Below are positions 6,169 to 14,674 of a stretch of 20,366 bases of DNA, piece by piece. Location: assembly GCA_030597965.1 (NCBI GenBank), contig JAUVQU010000017.1, forward strand, positions 1 to 20,366. Direction: 5' to 3'. Position numbers and translations under genes: made by a program. Position 1 is the first letter of the stretch, and each line of letters starts with the position of its first letter. The DNA is from Cellvibrionaceae bacterium. Its GTDB lineage: Bacteria > Pseudomonadota > Gammaproteobacteria > Pseudomonadales > Cellvibrionaceae. Below the pieces are notes generated by a model. The model saw only the letters and a list, made by a program, of their open reading frames with translations, made no database searches and was not told the origin of the DNA.

Positions 6169-8580
6169 ATGGATCAGAACGAGAATCTTGAAATTGACTT
6201 ACCATTACTGCCCTTAAGGGATGTGGTTGTATATCCACATATGGTTATTCCTCTTTTTGTAGGGCGCGAGAAGTCTATAGAGGCGCTGGAGCAGGCAATG
6301 GCAGCCGACAAGCAAGTTCTACTGCTTGCCCAGCGCAATGCCTCTGAGGATGACCCAACACAAGAGCAGATGTATGAGATAGGTACCATATCGAGCATTC
6401 TACAGTTATTAAAACTGCCGGATGGCACCGTTAAGGTACTGATCGAAGGCAGTGAGCGTGCCGCGCTTACTGAGATCATCGATGAAGGCAACTATCTGCG
6501 AGCTAAAGCCGAATTAGTGCTGCCTGAGCCTATCGCTGAGAAAGAAGCTAATGTGCTACTGCGCTCAGCAATGAACCAGTTCGAACAGTACGTCAATATC
6601 AGTAAAAAAGTACCGGCGGAAGTGATGACATCACTGTCGAGTATCGATGATCCGGGTAGGCTGGCTGATACGGTAGCAGCGCACATTTCATTAGAGCTTG
6701 AGCAAAAACAAGAAATACTTGAGATGAGTAATGAGCGTGAACGCTTAGAGCATTTGCTCGGACTCATGGAGGCCGAAATTGATTTATTTCAAGTAGAAAA
6801 GCGTATCCGTGGCCGTGTTAAGAAACAAATGGAAAAAAGTCAGCGCGAGTATTACTTGAATGAGCAGGTTAAGGCCATTCAAAAAGAGCTGGGTGATATG
6901 GGTGATGAACCCAATGAAATGGAAGAGCTGGAACAGAAAATTGTCGAAGCTAAAATGTCGCAAGAAGCAGAAAAGAAAACCCGCTCCGAGCTCAACAAAT
7001 TAAAAATGATGTCCCCCATGTCGGCCGAAGCTTCGGTTGTGCGTGCCTACATTGACTGGATGGTGAGTACACCCTGGAAAAACCGCAGCCGAGTTAAACA
7101 TGATCTGGCGCGTGCCGAGAAAATTTTAGAGGAAGATCACTACGGGTTGGAGGAAGTCAAAGAGCGCATCCTTGAATATCTCGCCGTACAAAAGCGTGTA
7201 AAGAAAATCAAAGGGCCTGTACTGTGTTTAGTGGGGCCTCCGGGGGTCGGTAAAACCTCTCTGGGTGAATCGATTGCGCGTGCGACCAATCGTAAATTTA
7301 TACGTATGGCGCTTGGCGGTGTCCGTGATGAAGCTGAGATCCGTGGCCACAGGCGTACCTATATAGGCTCTATGCCAGGCAAGTTGATTCAGAAGATGTC
7401 GAAGGCGGGCGTTAAAAATCCACTGTTCCTGCTTGATGAAATCGATAAAATGGGTATGGACAATCGCGGTGATCCTGCGTCAGCATTACTTGAGGTTTTG
7501 GACCCAGAACAAAATAATACATTCAACGATCACTACCTGGAGGTCGACTATGACCTCTCTGATGTAATGTTCATCTGCACCTCTAACTCCATGAACATTC
7601 CGGGGCCATTATTAGATCGTATGGAAGTCATCCGTATTCCTGGCTATACGGAAGATGAAAAGGTCAATATTGCACAGCGTTATCTGATCCCTAAGCAAAT
7701 GAAGAATAACGGCTTAAAAGAAGCTGAATTTTCAATCACCGAAGAAGCAATCCGTGATGTCGTTCGTTATTACACCCGTGAAGCGGGTGTGCGAGGTATC
7801 GACCGTGAAATGGCCAAGCTTTGCCGAAAAGTTGTCACGCAATTAATCAAAGACAAAACGCTTAAGACAGCTGCAATCACAAAAGATGATCTACCCGATT
7901 ATCTAGGCGTAATTAAGTATGATTACGGTGTCGCTGAAGAAAAAAACCAAGTGGGGCAGGTGACAGGTTTGGCCTGGACTCAGGTTGGCGGTGAACTACT
8001 GACCATTGAATCGTCCGCCTCGAAAGGTAAGGGCCGCCTTATTAAAACCGGCTCTTTAGGTGATGTAATGCAGGAGTCGATTCAAGCAGCTCTGACCGTG
8101 GTTCGCTCTAGAACCCAAGGACTTGGTGTTGCACCAGATTTTGCCGACACGCACGACATTCACATTCATGTCCCAGAGGGTGCGACACCAAAGGACGGTC
8201 CTAGCGCCGGTGTTGCAATGTGTACAGCACTGGTTTCCGTCCTTACGAATATTCCCGTTCGTGCGGATGTTGCAATGACCGGTGAAATTACTCTGCGGGG
8301 TGAGGTGCTCAATATCGGAGGGCTCAAAGAAAAACTTTTAGCGGCGCATCGAGGTGGAATAAAAACGGTGCTAATACCAAAAGGCAATGAACGAGATCTA
8401 AAGGAAATTCCTGACAACATCAAAGAAGATTTAAATATCATTCCCGTACAATGGATTGATCAAGCCTTGGAACTGGCTCTAGAGCACGTACCTAAACCTC
8501 TCTCAGATGAAGAATACGAGGCGCTTCAGCAAAAAGAAGGTAAGAAAAATGAATCAATCAGCACTATCAGTCGTCATTAA
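6169..8580 (+). CDS. lon: ATP-dependent protease La (Lon)
   Basis: An 803-residue Lon (E. coli 784), a homohexameric cytoplasmic AAA+ protease for misfolded and short-lived regulatory proteins. It begins with the LON substrate-binding domain (PLLPLRDVVVYPHMVIPLFVGR), then a long coiled-coil, Walker A GPPGVGKT at 356-363, Walker B LFLLDEIDK, and the protease domain. The Ser-Lys dyad is Ser679 (DGPSAG) and Lys722 (GGLKEK), at the same numbers as in E. coli. GAGG at 6159-6162 precedes the ATG by 6 bases. The extra length is a charged C-terminal tail ending in NESISTISRH. It is a single-gene unit with its own candidate heat-shock promoter and a hairpin behind it. Confidence 0.98.
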   Translation: MDQNENLEIDLPLLPLRDVVVYPHMVIPLFVGREKSIEALEQAMAADKQVLLLAQRNASEDDPTQEQMYEIGTISSILQLLKLPDGTVKVLIEGSERAALTEIIDEGNYLRAKAELVLPEPIAEKEANVLLRSAMNQFEQYVNISKKVPAEVMTSLSSIDDPGRLADTVAAHISLELEQKQEILEMSNERERLEHLLGLMEAEIDLFQVEKRIRGRVKKQMEKSQREYYLNEQVKAIQKELGDMGDEPNEMEELEQKIVEAKMSQEAEKKTRSELNKLKMMSPMSAEASVVRAYIDWMVSTPWKNRSRVKHDLARAEKILEEDHYGLEEVKERILEYLAVQKRVKKIKGPVLCLVGPPGVGKTSLGESIARATNRKFIRMALGGVRDEAEIRGHRRTYIGSMPGKLIQKMSKAGVKNPLFLLDEIDKMGMDNRGDPASALLEVLDPEQNNTFNDHYLEVDYDLSDVMFICTSNSMNIPGPLLDRMEVIRIPGYTEDEKVNIAQRYLIPKQMKNNGLKEAEFSITEEAIRDVVRYYTREAGVRGIDREMAKLCRKVVTQLIKDKTLKTAAITKDDLPDYLGVIKYDYGVAEEKNQVGQVTGLAWTQVGGELLTIESSASKGKGRLIKTGSLGDVMQESIQAALTVVRSRTQGLGVAPDFADTHDIHIHVPEGATPKDGPSAGVAMCTALVSVLTNIPVRADVAMTGEITLRGEVLNIGGLKEKLLAAHRGGIKTVLIPKGNERDLKEIPDNIKEDLNIIPVQWIDQALELALEHVPKPLSDEEYEALQQKEGKKNESISTISRH

Positions 8581-8606
8581 TATAAAAAATATTTAACAGT
8601 ATTTAG

Positions 8607-8635
8607 GCACGTAAACCGAGCGGTTTGCGTGCTTT
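8607..8635 (+). terminator. Terminator after lon
   Basis: An 11-bp stem with one G-U pair (8607-8617 GCACGTAAACC with 8622-8632 GGTTTGCGTGC), loop GAGC, followed by TTTATATACATTT. The T-tract is interrupted, so efficiency is uncertain. Confidence 0.65.
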
Positions 8636-8690
8636 ATATACATTTCCAATCATATTTATGGGCAGTATCAATAAAACATTATTTTATGTC

Positions 8691-8720
8691 TTGACCCCAA
8701 TAGCTTAGGCTTGGTATAAA
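8691..8720 (+). promoter_or_regulatory. Sigma70-type promoter of hupB
   Basis: TTGACC (8691-8696), an 18-base spacer, TATAAA (8715-8720). This is the best promoter match in the gap before hupB and leaves a leader of about 105 bases. It fits strong expression of an abundant nucleoid protein. Confidence 0.65.
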
Positions 8721-8832
8721 TCTGCACTCCTTGCACAGAGCAAGTTAAAGCAAGTTGTTTAGGCTTTAACACTTCAAGTATCGTCAAAAATTTTTTACCC
8801 AATCTACAACGAATAATAAAAGAGGTTTTAAC

Positions 8833-9111
8833 GTGAACAAATCTGAACTAATCGAAGCAGTAGCAGCATCAGCGGACATTCCTAAAGCAGCAGCCGGTCG
8901 TGCCGTAGACGCGGTTGTCGAGTCTATTACTGGCGCTTTAAGTAATGGTGATTCTGTTGCCCTGGTTGGCTTTGGCACCTTTGGTGTAAAAGATCGCGCA
9001 GCACGCACTGGTCGCAACCCACAAACGGGTGAGCCCATTCAAATTGCTGAAGCCAGATTACCTAGCTTTAAAGCGGGTAAAGCACTGAAAGACGCCGTAA
9101 ACAACAAGTAA
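8833..9111 (+). CDS. hupB: DNA-binding protein HU-beta
   Basis: A 92-residue histone-like protein (usual length 90). It binds and bends DNA as a dimer and compacts the nucleoid. The start is GTG at 8833 with AGAGG at 8821-8825 ahead. The N-terminus MNKSELIEAVAASADI is the family helix-turn-helix body. GFGTFGV (46-52) leads into the DNA-binding arm RNPQTGEPI (61-69) with the intercalating Pro63, and the end SFKAGKALKDAVN is typical. The position between lon and ppiD identifies it as the hupB paralogue rather than hupA or an IHF subunit. Confidence 0.97.
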   Translation: MNKSELIEAVAASADIPKAAAGRAVDAVVESITGALSNGDSVALVGFGTFGVKDRAARTGRNPQTGEPIQIAEARLPSFKAGKALKDAVNNK

Positions 9112-9122
9112 GTTTCTGTGTC

Positions 9123-9140
9123 TGAGCCGTAACCGGCTCA
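9123..9140 (+). other. Small hairpin just after hupB
   Basis: TGAGCCG (9123-9129), loop TAAC, CGGCTCA (9134-9140), starting 11 bases after the hupB stop. There is no T-run. It may protect the 3' end of the hupB mRNA; the true terminator is 40 bases further on. Confidence 0.35.
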
Positions 9141-9180
9141 CGCTGTTGTTAGCATTTTCAAACGAACGTGTAAGCAATAT

Positions 9181-9210
9181 AAAAAGGCGCATCAATGATG
9201 CGCCTTTTTT
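9181..9210 (+). terminator. Rho-independent terminator between hupB and ppiD
   Basis: A 12-13-bp perfect stem (9181-9193 AAAAAGGCGCATC with 9197-9209 GATGCGCCTTTTT), a very short loop, and a T-run. It ends hupB transcripts 70 bases after the stop. Confidence 0.9.
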
Positions 9211-9251
9211 AATGAAAATAGATTATCGATTAGAAATACCTGAGGTTCCAA

Positions 9252-11120
9252 ATGCTCCAGTCCATTCGCGAGACAGCTAAAGGTGGCATGGCCATTTTTA
9301 TTGTCGCCATTTTGATCATTCCCTTTGCCTTGTTCGGTGTAGATTCTTTATTTCTACAAGATTCATCACAAGGTCAAGCCGCTAAAGTTAATGATGAATC
9401 AATCAGCGAAGTGGCCGTGGGCCAGGCTGTACGTGTGCAGAAGCAACAATTACTCGATCGCTTTGGTGACCAAGTACCCGCCGACTTGCTCAGCGATGAG
9501 CGTCTACGCGGCCCGGTATTACAACGCCTAATCCAACGTCAACTGCTTAGCCAATCGGCCCTTGAGGGCGACATGATCGTTAGCGATACCGAATTGGATC
9601 GCTTAATTATAGACTCACCACAATTCCAGCGTGATAGTCAATTTGATCCCCAACTGTTTACACAGTTATTACGCATGCAGGGCTATACACCCCTGATGTA
9701 TAAGAATTTATTGATAGACGACATTTTAGTAAATCAACACGCCTCCGCTATTAATGACAGCGCATTCATCACAACCGCTAGCATTGAGCAATTGGCTGCT
9801 ATCACACAACAGGAGCGTGATTTTCAATATGTAGCATTGGATTATGACAAGGTTGCCAGTCAAGCTTCTATTAGCGAAGAAGAGGTTCAATCCTTCTATG
9901 AAGAAAATCAAGCCGGTTTAATGACCCGCGAAGAAATCTCCGTTGAATATATTGAAGTGAAGCTAAACTCTTTAGCGGCAGCCATTAAAGTATCCGAGGA
10001 AGATATTGTCGCTCAATTTAAACAAGACCTAGCCAGCTTCGAAGCCTCTATCCAGCGTCAAGCCGCTCATATACTTATAGAACCTAAGACCGACGGCTCT
10101 GATCAGACAATCCTTCAAGAAATCCAAAGCAAACTAGCCAGTGGCGAAGCATTTGATGAGCTTGCGAAGCAATATTCAGATGATCTTGGCTCTAAAGCCT
10201 TTGGTGGCGATCTAGGAATTACGGATGGGTCAACCTTCCCTGAAGCTTTTGAAACAGCCTTGGCGTCCCTCGACGTAGGGGAGGTTTCAGAGCCTGTAAC
10301 GACTGACTCCGGCATTCATCTGATTAAACTTATATCGGAGCAAAGCACCGAAGCTCCAACGCTCGACGGTATGCGTACCACCATTGCTGAGTCTTTGAGT
10401 TTAGCGGAGGCCGAAGCTAAATACCTTGAGGCTGTTGAGGCCTTACCAGAGTTAACATATAACGCAGACTCTCTTGAATACGCAGCAAATGACCTGGAGC
10501 TAACAATCAAACAATCCCAGCGTTTTGGACGTGAAGGGGGTTCAGGCTTACTGGGTAACAACCAGGTTGTAGCGGCTATTTTTCATGATGACTTTTTAAT
10601 TAACGGGCAGATTAGCGATGTTATCGAAGTGTCTGATACCGAACTTATTGTCCTTAAATTAAAAGAACATTTACCCCCGTCAGTTAAACCACTTGAATCT
10701 GTTCGAGAGGATATCGTGCAGCAACTTACTCGCGAGCAGACAGAAATATTGTTGCGCGCTAAGGCTGATAAGCATATTCAGACATTGAATAACGGTGCTG
10801 ATATTGAAGCACTTGCCCGGGAAAATAATCTTGAATGGCAAGTGCAGCTTGCAGGAACTCGTCAGCAGGCTGGTCTAGAGCAGGAATTATTGCAGCACAT
10901 TTTTAGCTTGCCTCATCCAGAAAGTAATCCTATTACGAGCGGTGTACAGTTAGACGATGGTAATTATCTTGTTGTCCAGCTTACTAAAGTGGTTGCAGGG
11001 CAGGTTCCTGCAGAGCAGCTTGCAAGCGTTCAAAACCAACTGGCCATCCAGCAATCACAAAATGAATTTGCGTTATTTCAAATGGCATTAGAGCAAAACG
11101 CAGACATTAAAATCTATTAA
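9252..11120 (+). CDS. ppiD: Periplasmic folding chaperone PpiD (membrane-anchored parvulin-like isomerase)
   Basis: A 622-residue protein (E. coli 623), anchored in the inner membrane and facing the periplasm, assisting proteins leaving the Sec translocon. Residues 1-12 are cytoplasmic, 13-33 form one membrane segment (MAIFIVAILIIPFALFGV), and a SurA-like helical N-domain starts at AAKVNDESIS. The parvulin domain spans about 270-362 (AAHILIEPKT ... YSDDLGSKAFGGDLG ... TDSGIHLIKL). A second, helix-rich C-terminal region follows. TGAGG at 9241-9245 sits 6 bases ahead of the ATG. It is placed after hupB as in other gammaproteobacteria. Isomerase activity of PpiD parvulin domains is often weak, so chaperone work is the main expected role. 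Confidence 0.95.
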   Translation: MLQSIRETAKGGMAIFIVAILIIPFALFGVDSLFLQDSSQGQAAKVNDESISEVAVGQAVRVQKQQLLDRFGDQVPADLLSDERLRGPVLQRLIQRQLLSQSALEGDMIVSDTELDRLIIDSPQFQRDSQFDPQLFTQLLRMQGYTPLMYKNLLIDDILVNQHASAINDSAFITTASIEQLAAITQQERDFQYVALDYDKVASQASISEEEVQSFYEENQAGLMTREEISVEYIEVKLNSLAAAIKVSEEDIVAQFKQDLASFEASIQRQAAHILIEPKTDGSDQTILQEIQSKLASGEAFDELAKQYSDDLGSKAFGGDLGITDGSTFPEAFETALASLDVGEVSEPVTTDSGIHLIKLISEQSTEAPTLDGMRTTIAESLSLAEAEAKYLEAVEALPELTYNADSLEYAANDLELTIKQSQRFGREGGSGLLGNNQVVAAIFHDDFLINGQISDVIEVSDTELIVLKLKEHLPPSVKPLESVREDIVQQLTREQTEILLRAKADKHIQTLNNGADIEALARENNLEWQVQLAGTRQQAGLEQELLQHIFSLPHPESNPITSGVQLDDGNYLVVQLTKVVAGQVPAEQLASVQNQLAIQQSQNEFALFQMALEQNADIKIY

Positions 11121-11183
11121 TTCAACAACAGTTAGTGCTCAACTATTTAGTACTCAACTAAAGTTACGAGAACAGGTGATTGA

Positions 11184-11207
11184 TAAACGGAGCTAAGGCT
11201 CCGTTTA
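11184..11207 (+). terminator. Terminator after ppiD
   Basis: A perfect 10-bp stem (11184-11193 TAAACGGAGC with 11198-11207 GCTCCGTTTA), loop TAAG, followed by TGTTTAT. The T-tract is weak but the stem is strong and placed 63 bases after the ppiD stop. Confidence 0.65.
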
Positions 11208-11520
11208 TGTTTATAGCGGATGAACTTCAAAAAGGGCGAAACTTGTCCGCCATTATTCTGTCGAAAGCACGTCGCCAACGGCCGTTAGCAGGCTTTCATG
11301 AAACTCGCCGCATCCCCTCTGATGTCAATCGCATTAAGTTGCTCCGTGGCGCCAGTCCATTGTCACCAAATTCTGTGACGAAAGGGACTAGACTATCCAG
11401 TCGCTAATAAAGAAATAGCAGTCATAGATGCCCCGGTTGATATACCAAAATAAGAGCAGCACGAGAGATTGGGTAACGTTTAATACCTATATCATGCTAT
11501 TTTTGTATTCAGTAACAGCC
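11208..11520. other. 313-bp stretch without a convincing gene
   Basis: No intact gene is supported. On the plus strand a 75-codon frame (11180-11407) starts inside the ppiD terminator and has no ribosome site. On the minus strand a frame from 11403 to 11227 is broken by one TGA at 11296-11298. It reads fragments such as DSLVPFVTEFGDNG, LTSEGMRR and GRWRRAFDRIMADKFRPF. Readability of both strands suggests either a decayed element or a dispersed repeat. There is also an imperfect inverted repeat, TTGTCAC-N8-GTGACGA, near 11360-11381. The TetR promoter probably lies in the AT-rich 11470-11520 part, where TAACGTT (11474-11480) echoes the palindrome just downstream. Confidence 0.4.
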
Positions 11521-11532
11521 GTTAACGTTAAC
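11521..11532. promoter_or_regulatory. 12-bp palindrome, candidate TetR operator
   Basis: GTTAACGTTAAC is a perfect palindrome ending one base before the AGG of the ribosome site of the TetR gene. A degenerate second copy (GTAACGTTTAAT, 11473-11484) lies about 48 bases upstream. Placement right before a TetR-family gene fits autorepression; direct binding is inferred. Confidence 0.5.
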
Positions 11533-11544
11533 AGGTAAGCATCT

Positions 11545-12192
11545 ATGTCGGTGGAAAAAGCCAGATTACGAGTACTCAAGTTCCGTCAACGGGAGCAGTC
11601 TATTCTAGATGCCACTCTCTCACTGCTATTGGAACATGGAGAAGATAATGTCACCGTCGAGACGATTGCCGATAAAGTTGATATTGGTAAGGGCACCGTT
11701 TACAAGCACTTCACCTCAAAGTCTGAACTCTATACGCGTTTACTTTACGATTATGAGCTTGCACTGAAAGAACAAATGGAAGCCGCGATAGAAACAGCCA
11801 AAACTGGTGACGACTACGCGGCCCCTGCAAAAGCCTATTTTTTCAATCGAATCTCCGATCCACACAAGGCGCGCTTATTTCAACGTCTAGAAGAAAAATT
11901 AAGCGCTGACCCCAATGAAAAAATAAGACTTGAAGAGCTTGGGGTATTAAGGAAGTCTGTATTCGACAAACTAAATATTTTCTTTGAATCTAGAATTCAA
12001 GCGGGTGAACTCGATGATGTGCCACCTTACTATTACTACCTGTCTTATTGGGCACTGACCCAAGGTGCCGTTGAACTATTCCATAGCACCTCATTCAACA
12101 AACCAATTCAGAATATGCCGGAATTAATGAACTTTATTATGGATGTTGGCGTCAAGATTGGACGCTCCCCGAATAAAGATTCACAAACATGA
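11545..12192 (+). CDS. TetR/AcrR-family transcriptional regulator
   Basis: A 215-residue protein, a normal length for TetR one-component repressors. The N-terminal DNA-binding domain is clear: residues 36-62 (VTVETIADKVDIGKGTVYKHF followed by SKSEL) form the helix-turn-helix with the family's TVYKHF recognition helix. The rest is an all-helical ligand and dimer domain with no signature that names the ligand. The ATG at 11545 follows AGGTAAG, and a 12-bp palindrome lies just before it. The 3' end overlaps the DUF1285 gene by four bases (ATGA), so the two are translated together, and that protein is the likeliest functional partner. Confidence 0.9.
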   Translation: MSVEKARLRVLKFRQREQSILDATLSLLLEHGEDNVTVETIADKVDIGKGTVYKHFTSKSELYTRLLYDYELALKEQMEAAIETAKTGDDYAAPAKAYFFNRISDPHKARLFQRLEEKLSADPNEKIRLEELGVLRKSVFDKLNIFFESRIQAGELDDVPPYYYYLSYWALTQGAVELFHSTSFNKPIQNMPELMNFIMDVGVKIGRSPNKDSQT

Positions 12193-12761
12193 CAATACCA
12201 ACACAAAGATTAATAGACCAAATTCAATCGAGCGAAGGTGCCTACGAGGATGCTCTGCCACCGGTTCACCTCTGGAATCCTGAATTGAATGGCGATCTGG
12301 ATATGCGTATCGACCGGGAGGGGCGCTGGTACTATCAGGGCGATGAAATACGCAGACCCGCCATGGTGAAGATGTTCTCAACTGTATTGAAGCGCGAGGG
12401 CGATGAATATTTTCTAGTGACGCCTGTAGAAAAATGGCGCATCACCGTTGATGTAGCACCATTCATCATTACAAATGCAGAAAAGCAACTATCGAAATCA
12501 AAAGAGGAATTCTATGTATTCACCACTAATGTCGATACTGAATTTGTTTTAGGGGGCGAGCATAAGCTCTGGATGAGTAACTTAGACGTGGGTGCCGAAC
12601 CTCAGCCACTGGTCAGCGTGCGTCACGGTATGGAGGCTCTCATTTCACGCAATGTATTTTACCAATTGGTGAATGACGCGATTGTTCACTCAGAAGGTGG
12701 CAGGGAAGGGATGTATATATCCAGCCAGGGAGAAGAATTTTGTTTGGGCTATCTTGATTAA
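12189..12761 (+). CDS. DUF1285 family protein
   Basis: A 190-residue cytoplasmic protein without signal peptide or membrane segment. It carries the DUF1285 signature: PPVHLWNPELNGDLDMRID near residues 18-40, then GRWYYQGDEIRRPAMVKMFSTVLKREGDEYFLVTPVEKWRI. The family is common in Pseudomonas-type genomes and is a small beta-rich double domain of unknown biochemical role. Its start overlaps the TetR stop (ATGA), so translation is coupled, and transcription ends at a strong terminator 16 bases after the stop. The family name is recalled from its motifs; the function is unknown. Confidence 0.85.
   Translation: MTIPTQRLIDQIQSSEGAYEDALPPVHLWNPELNGDLDMRIDREGRWYYQGDEIRRPAMVKMFSTVLKREGDEYFLVTPVEKWRITVDVAPFIITNAEKQLSKSKEEFYVFTTNVDTEFVLGGEHKLWMSNLDVGAEPQPLVSVRHGMEALISRNVFYQLVNDAIVHSEGGREGMYISSQGEEFCLGYLD
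12703..12710 (+). promoter_or_regulatory. KOPS-type motif GGGAAGGG
   Basis: GGGAAGGG matches GGGNAGGG on the plus strand, inside the 3' end of the DUF1285 gene, pointing toward the dif site at 19928. Confidence 0.4.
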
Positions 12762-12776
12762 CCCTTTAATAGCAGG

Positions 12777-12812
12777 CAATAAAAAAGGAGCTTTCATGCT
12801 CCTTTTTTATTG
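12777..12812. terminator. Two-way terminator between convergent genes
   Basis: A perfect 15-bp stem (12777-12791 CAATAAAAAAGGAGC with 12798-12812 GCTCCTTTTTTATTG) and a 6-base loop. The A-run and T-run flank the G+C core symmetrically. It serves both the TetR-DUF1285 operon from the left and the ETF-QO gene from the right, whose stop is 14 bases away. Confidence 0.92.
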
Positions 12813-12825
12813 CTCAGCAATCTAA

Positions 12826-14466
12826 TTACATATTTGGGTAATTAGGGCCGCCAGCGCCTTCCGGCGTCACCCAAGTAATGTTTTGGGCTGGGTCTTTAAT
12901 ATCACAGGTTTTACAGTGTACGCAGTTCTGAGAGTTAATCTGGAAGCTCTTATTGCCGCTTGTATCCTCAACGATCTCGTACACACCCGCCGGACAGTAA
13001 CGCTGAGCTGGCTCATCGTACATTGGCAGGTTCTTATCCAAAGGTATTGAGGCATCCTTTAAGACTAAGTGAATTGGCTGATCTTCCTCGTGGTTGGTAT
13101 TCGATAAAAATACAGAAGACAGCTTATCAAAGCTTAACTTACCATCAGGTCTAGGATAACTAATCTGTGAGGCATCGGCAGCCAGCTTTAATTGTTCATG
13201 ATCCGGCTTAGGGTCCGAAAGCGTCCAGGGAAGCGCACCATTAAAGATGTTGATATCAATGAAAGCATAGGCTGAACCCAGGAGGTTGCCCCACTTGTGC
13301 TGAGCCGGGCCGAAATTACGCTGAGCATACAGTTCTTTGTAAGCCCATGAGTCTTTATACGCCTTATCAAACTCAACCATATCATCGCTGCTGCGCTGTG
13401 CTGCCAGTGCTTCTACAACGGTTTCTGCTGCAACCATACCGGACTTCATAGCCGTGTGACTGCCTTTGATCTTAGCAAAGTTCAAGGTGCCGGCATCGTC
13501 GCCAATGATCAGGCCACCAGGGAAATGCATCTTGGGTTGTGACTGAATGCCACCCTTGGTAATAGCGCGAGCACCATAGGACGTCCGTTGACCACCCTCC
13601 AAATACTGTTTAATCACTGGGTGGTGCTTATAACGTTGGAACTCATCAAAAGGGCTTAGATGCGGGTTGCTGTAGCTTAAATCAGTAATCAAGCCACAAA
13701 CCACTTGGTTGTCCTCAATGTGGTACAGGAAGCTACCGCCAGCGGCACCATTTTCCGCCAAAGGCCAACCGGCTGTGTGCACAACCAAACCTTGTTTATG
13801 CTGCTCTGCCGGAATGGTCCAAATTTCCTTAATACCAATACCGTAGTGCTGAGGATCTTTGCCTTCGTCTAATTTGAATTTACTGATCAACTGCTTGCCT
13901 AAATGGCCACGGCAACCTTCGGCGAACAGGGTGTACTTACCGTGTAACTCCATGCCAGGCATGTAAGAATCTTTGTGGCCGCCATCTTCGGCAATACCCA
14001 TATCACCGGTAGCAATACCCTTAACGCTACCATCCTCGTGATAAACCACCTCAGAAGCAGCAAAGGCTGGGTAAATCTCGACACCCAATGCTTCGGCCTG
14101 TTCTGCCAACCAGCGGCAAAGGTTGCCCAAGCTGATAATGTAGTTGCCATGGTTATGCATAGTTTTAGGTGCGAAGAACCCTGGGACTTTTTGTCCTTTC
14201 TCGCCTGAACTAAGCAAGTAGATATCGTCGCCGGTCACCTCTGTATTAACCGGTGCGCCTTTTTCTTTCCAGTCAGGGAAAAGTTCATTAAGAGCGGTTG
14301 GCTCAAATACGGCACCCGAAAGAATATGGGCTCCAACTTCCGAACCTTTTTCAACGACACAAACACTGACCTCTTCGTTCATTTGACGAATTCGACAAGC
14401 GGCGGCCAGTCCAGATGGGCCAGCACCAACAATGACGACGTCGTACTCCATAAATTCGCGTTCCAC
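12826..14466 (-). CDS. Electron transfer flavoprotein-ubiquinone oxidoreductase (ETF-QO)
   Basis: A 546-residue membrane-associated flavoprotein that passes electrons from reduced ETF, loaded by acyl-CoA and other dehydrogenases, to ubiquinone. The FAD-binding GAGPSG is at 14-19 after the first beta strand. SKFKLDEGKDPQHYGIGIKE and GGLIIGDDAGTLNFAKIKG are family hallmarks. The 4Fe-4S cluster ligands are Cys491, Cys515, Cys518 and Cys521 (RYCPAG and CVHCKTC), and the end GAGGPNYPNM is typical. The start is GTG at 14466 because GGGGAG lies 6 bases upstream. An ATG five codons inside would also give a full domain but sits too close to that site. It is divergent from etfBA, the expected partner genes. 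Confidence 0.96.
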   Translation of the reverse strand: MEREFMEYDVVIVGAGPSGLAAACRIRQMNEEVSVCVVEKGSEVGAHILSGAVFEPTALNELFPDWKEKGAPVNTEVTGDDIYLLSSGEKGQKVPGFFAPKTMHNHGNYIISLGNLCRWLAEQAEALGVEIYPAFAASEVVYHEDGSVKGIATGDMGIAEDGGHKDSYMPGMELHGKYTLFAEGCRGHLGKQLISKFKLDEGKDPQHYGIGIKEIWTIPAEQHKQGLVVHTAGWPLAENGAAGGSFLYHIEDNQVVCGLITDLSYSNPHLSPFDEFQRYKHHPVIKQYLEGGQRTSYGARAITKGGIQSQPKMHFPGGLIIGDDAGTLNFAKIKGSHTAMKSGMVAAETVVEALAAQRSSDDMVEFDKAYKDSWAYKELYAQRNFGPAQHKWGNLLGSAYAFIDINIFNGALPWTLSDPKPDHEQLKLAADASQISYPRPDGKLSFDKLSSVFLSNTNHEEDQPIHLVLKDASIPLDKNLPMYDEPAQRYCPAGVYEIVEDTSGNKSFQINSQNCVHCKTCDIKDPAQNITWVTPEGAGGPNYPNM

Positions 14467-14518
14467 AGCAATCTCCCCGCTATAACTATTTTTTGTGATT
14501 TTTGATTAAATTTTATTG

Positions 14519-14548
14519 ATTATATAGCGCCTAAGTGCCTATCACCAA
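14519..14548 (-). promoter_or_regulatory. Candidate promoter of the ETF-QO gene
   Basis: On the minus strand TTGGTG (14548-14543), an 18-base spacer, and a perfect TATAAT (14524-14519), giving an A+T-rich leader of about 45 bases. The -35 box is poor. An alternative TTGAAA lies further upstream. Confidence 0.5.
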
Positions 14549-14674
14549 TGGGAAAAGCCCAATTTCAATGACTTAATTACTCAGCGCCCTACAGCTGGTT
14601 ACTTCTTGACCAAATAGCGCCAATTTTCACAAAAAACCTCATTTATCCGGCTCACTTTGATCCTGATCATAGAT

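Noticed and set aside
11360..11381. matS (MatP terminus site)
   Set aside because: The order is GTCAC...GTGAC, the reverse of matS, and the spacing is wrong. No GTGAC-N3-GTCAC site was seen.
11180..11407. 75-codon plus-strand frame after ppiD
   Set aside because: It starts within the terminator hairpin, has no ribosome site, and its composition is not protein-like enough. Treated as non-coding.
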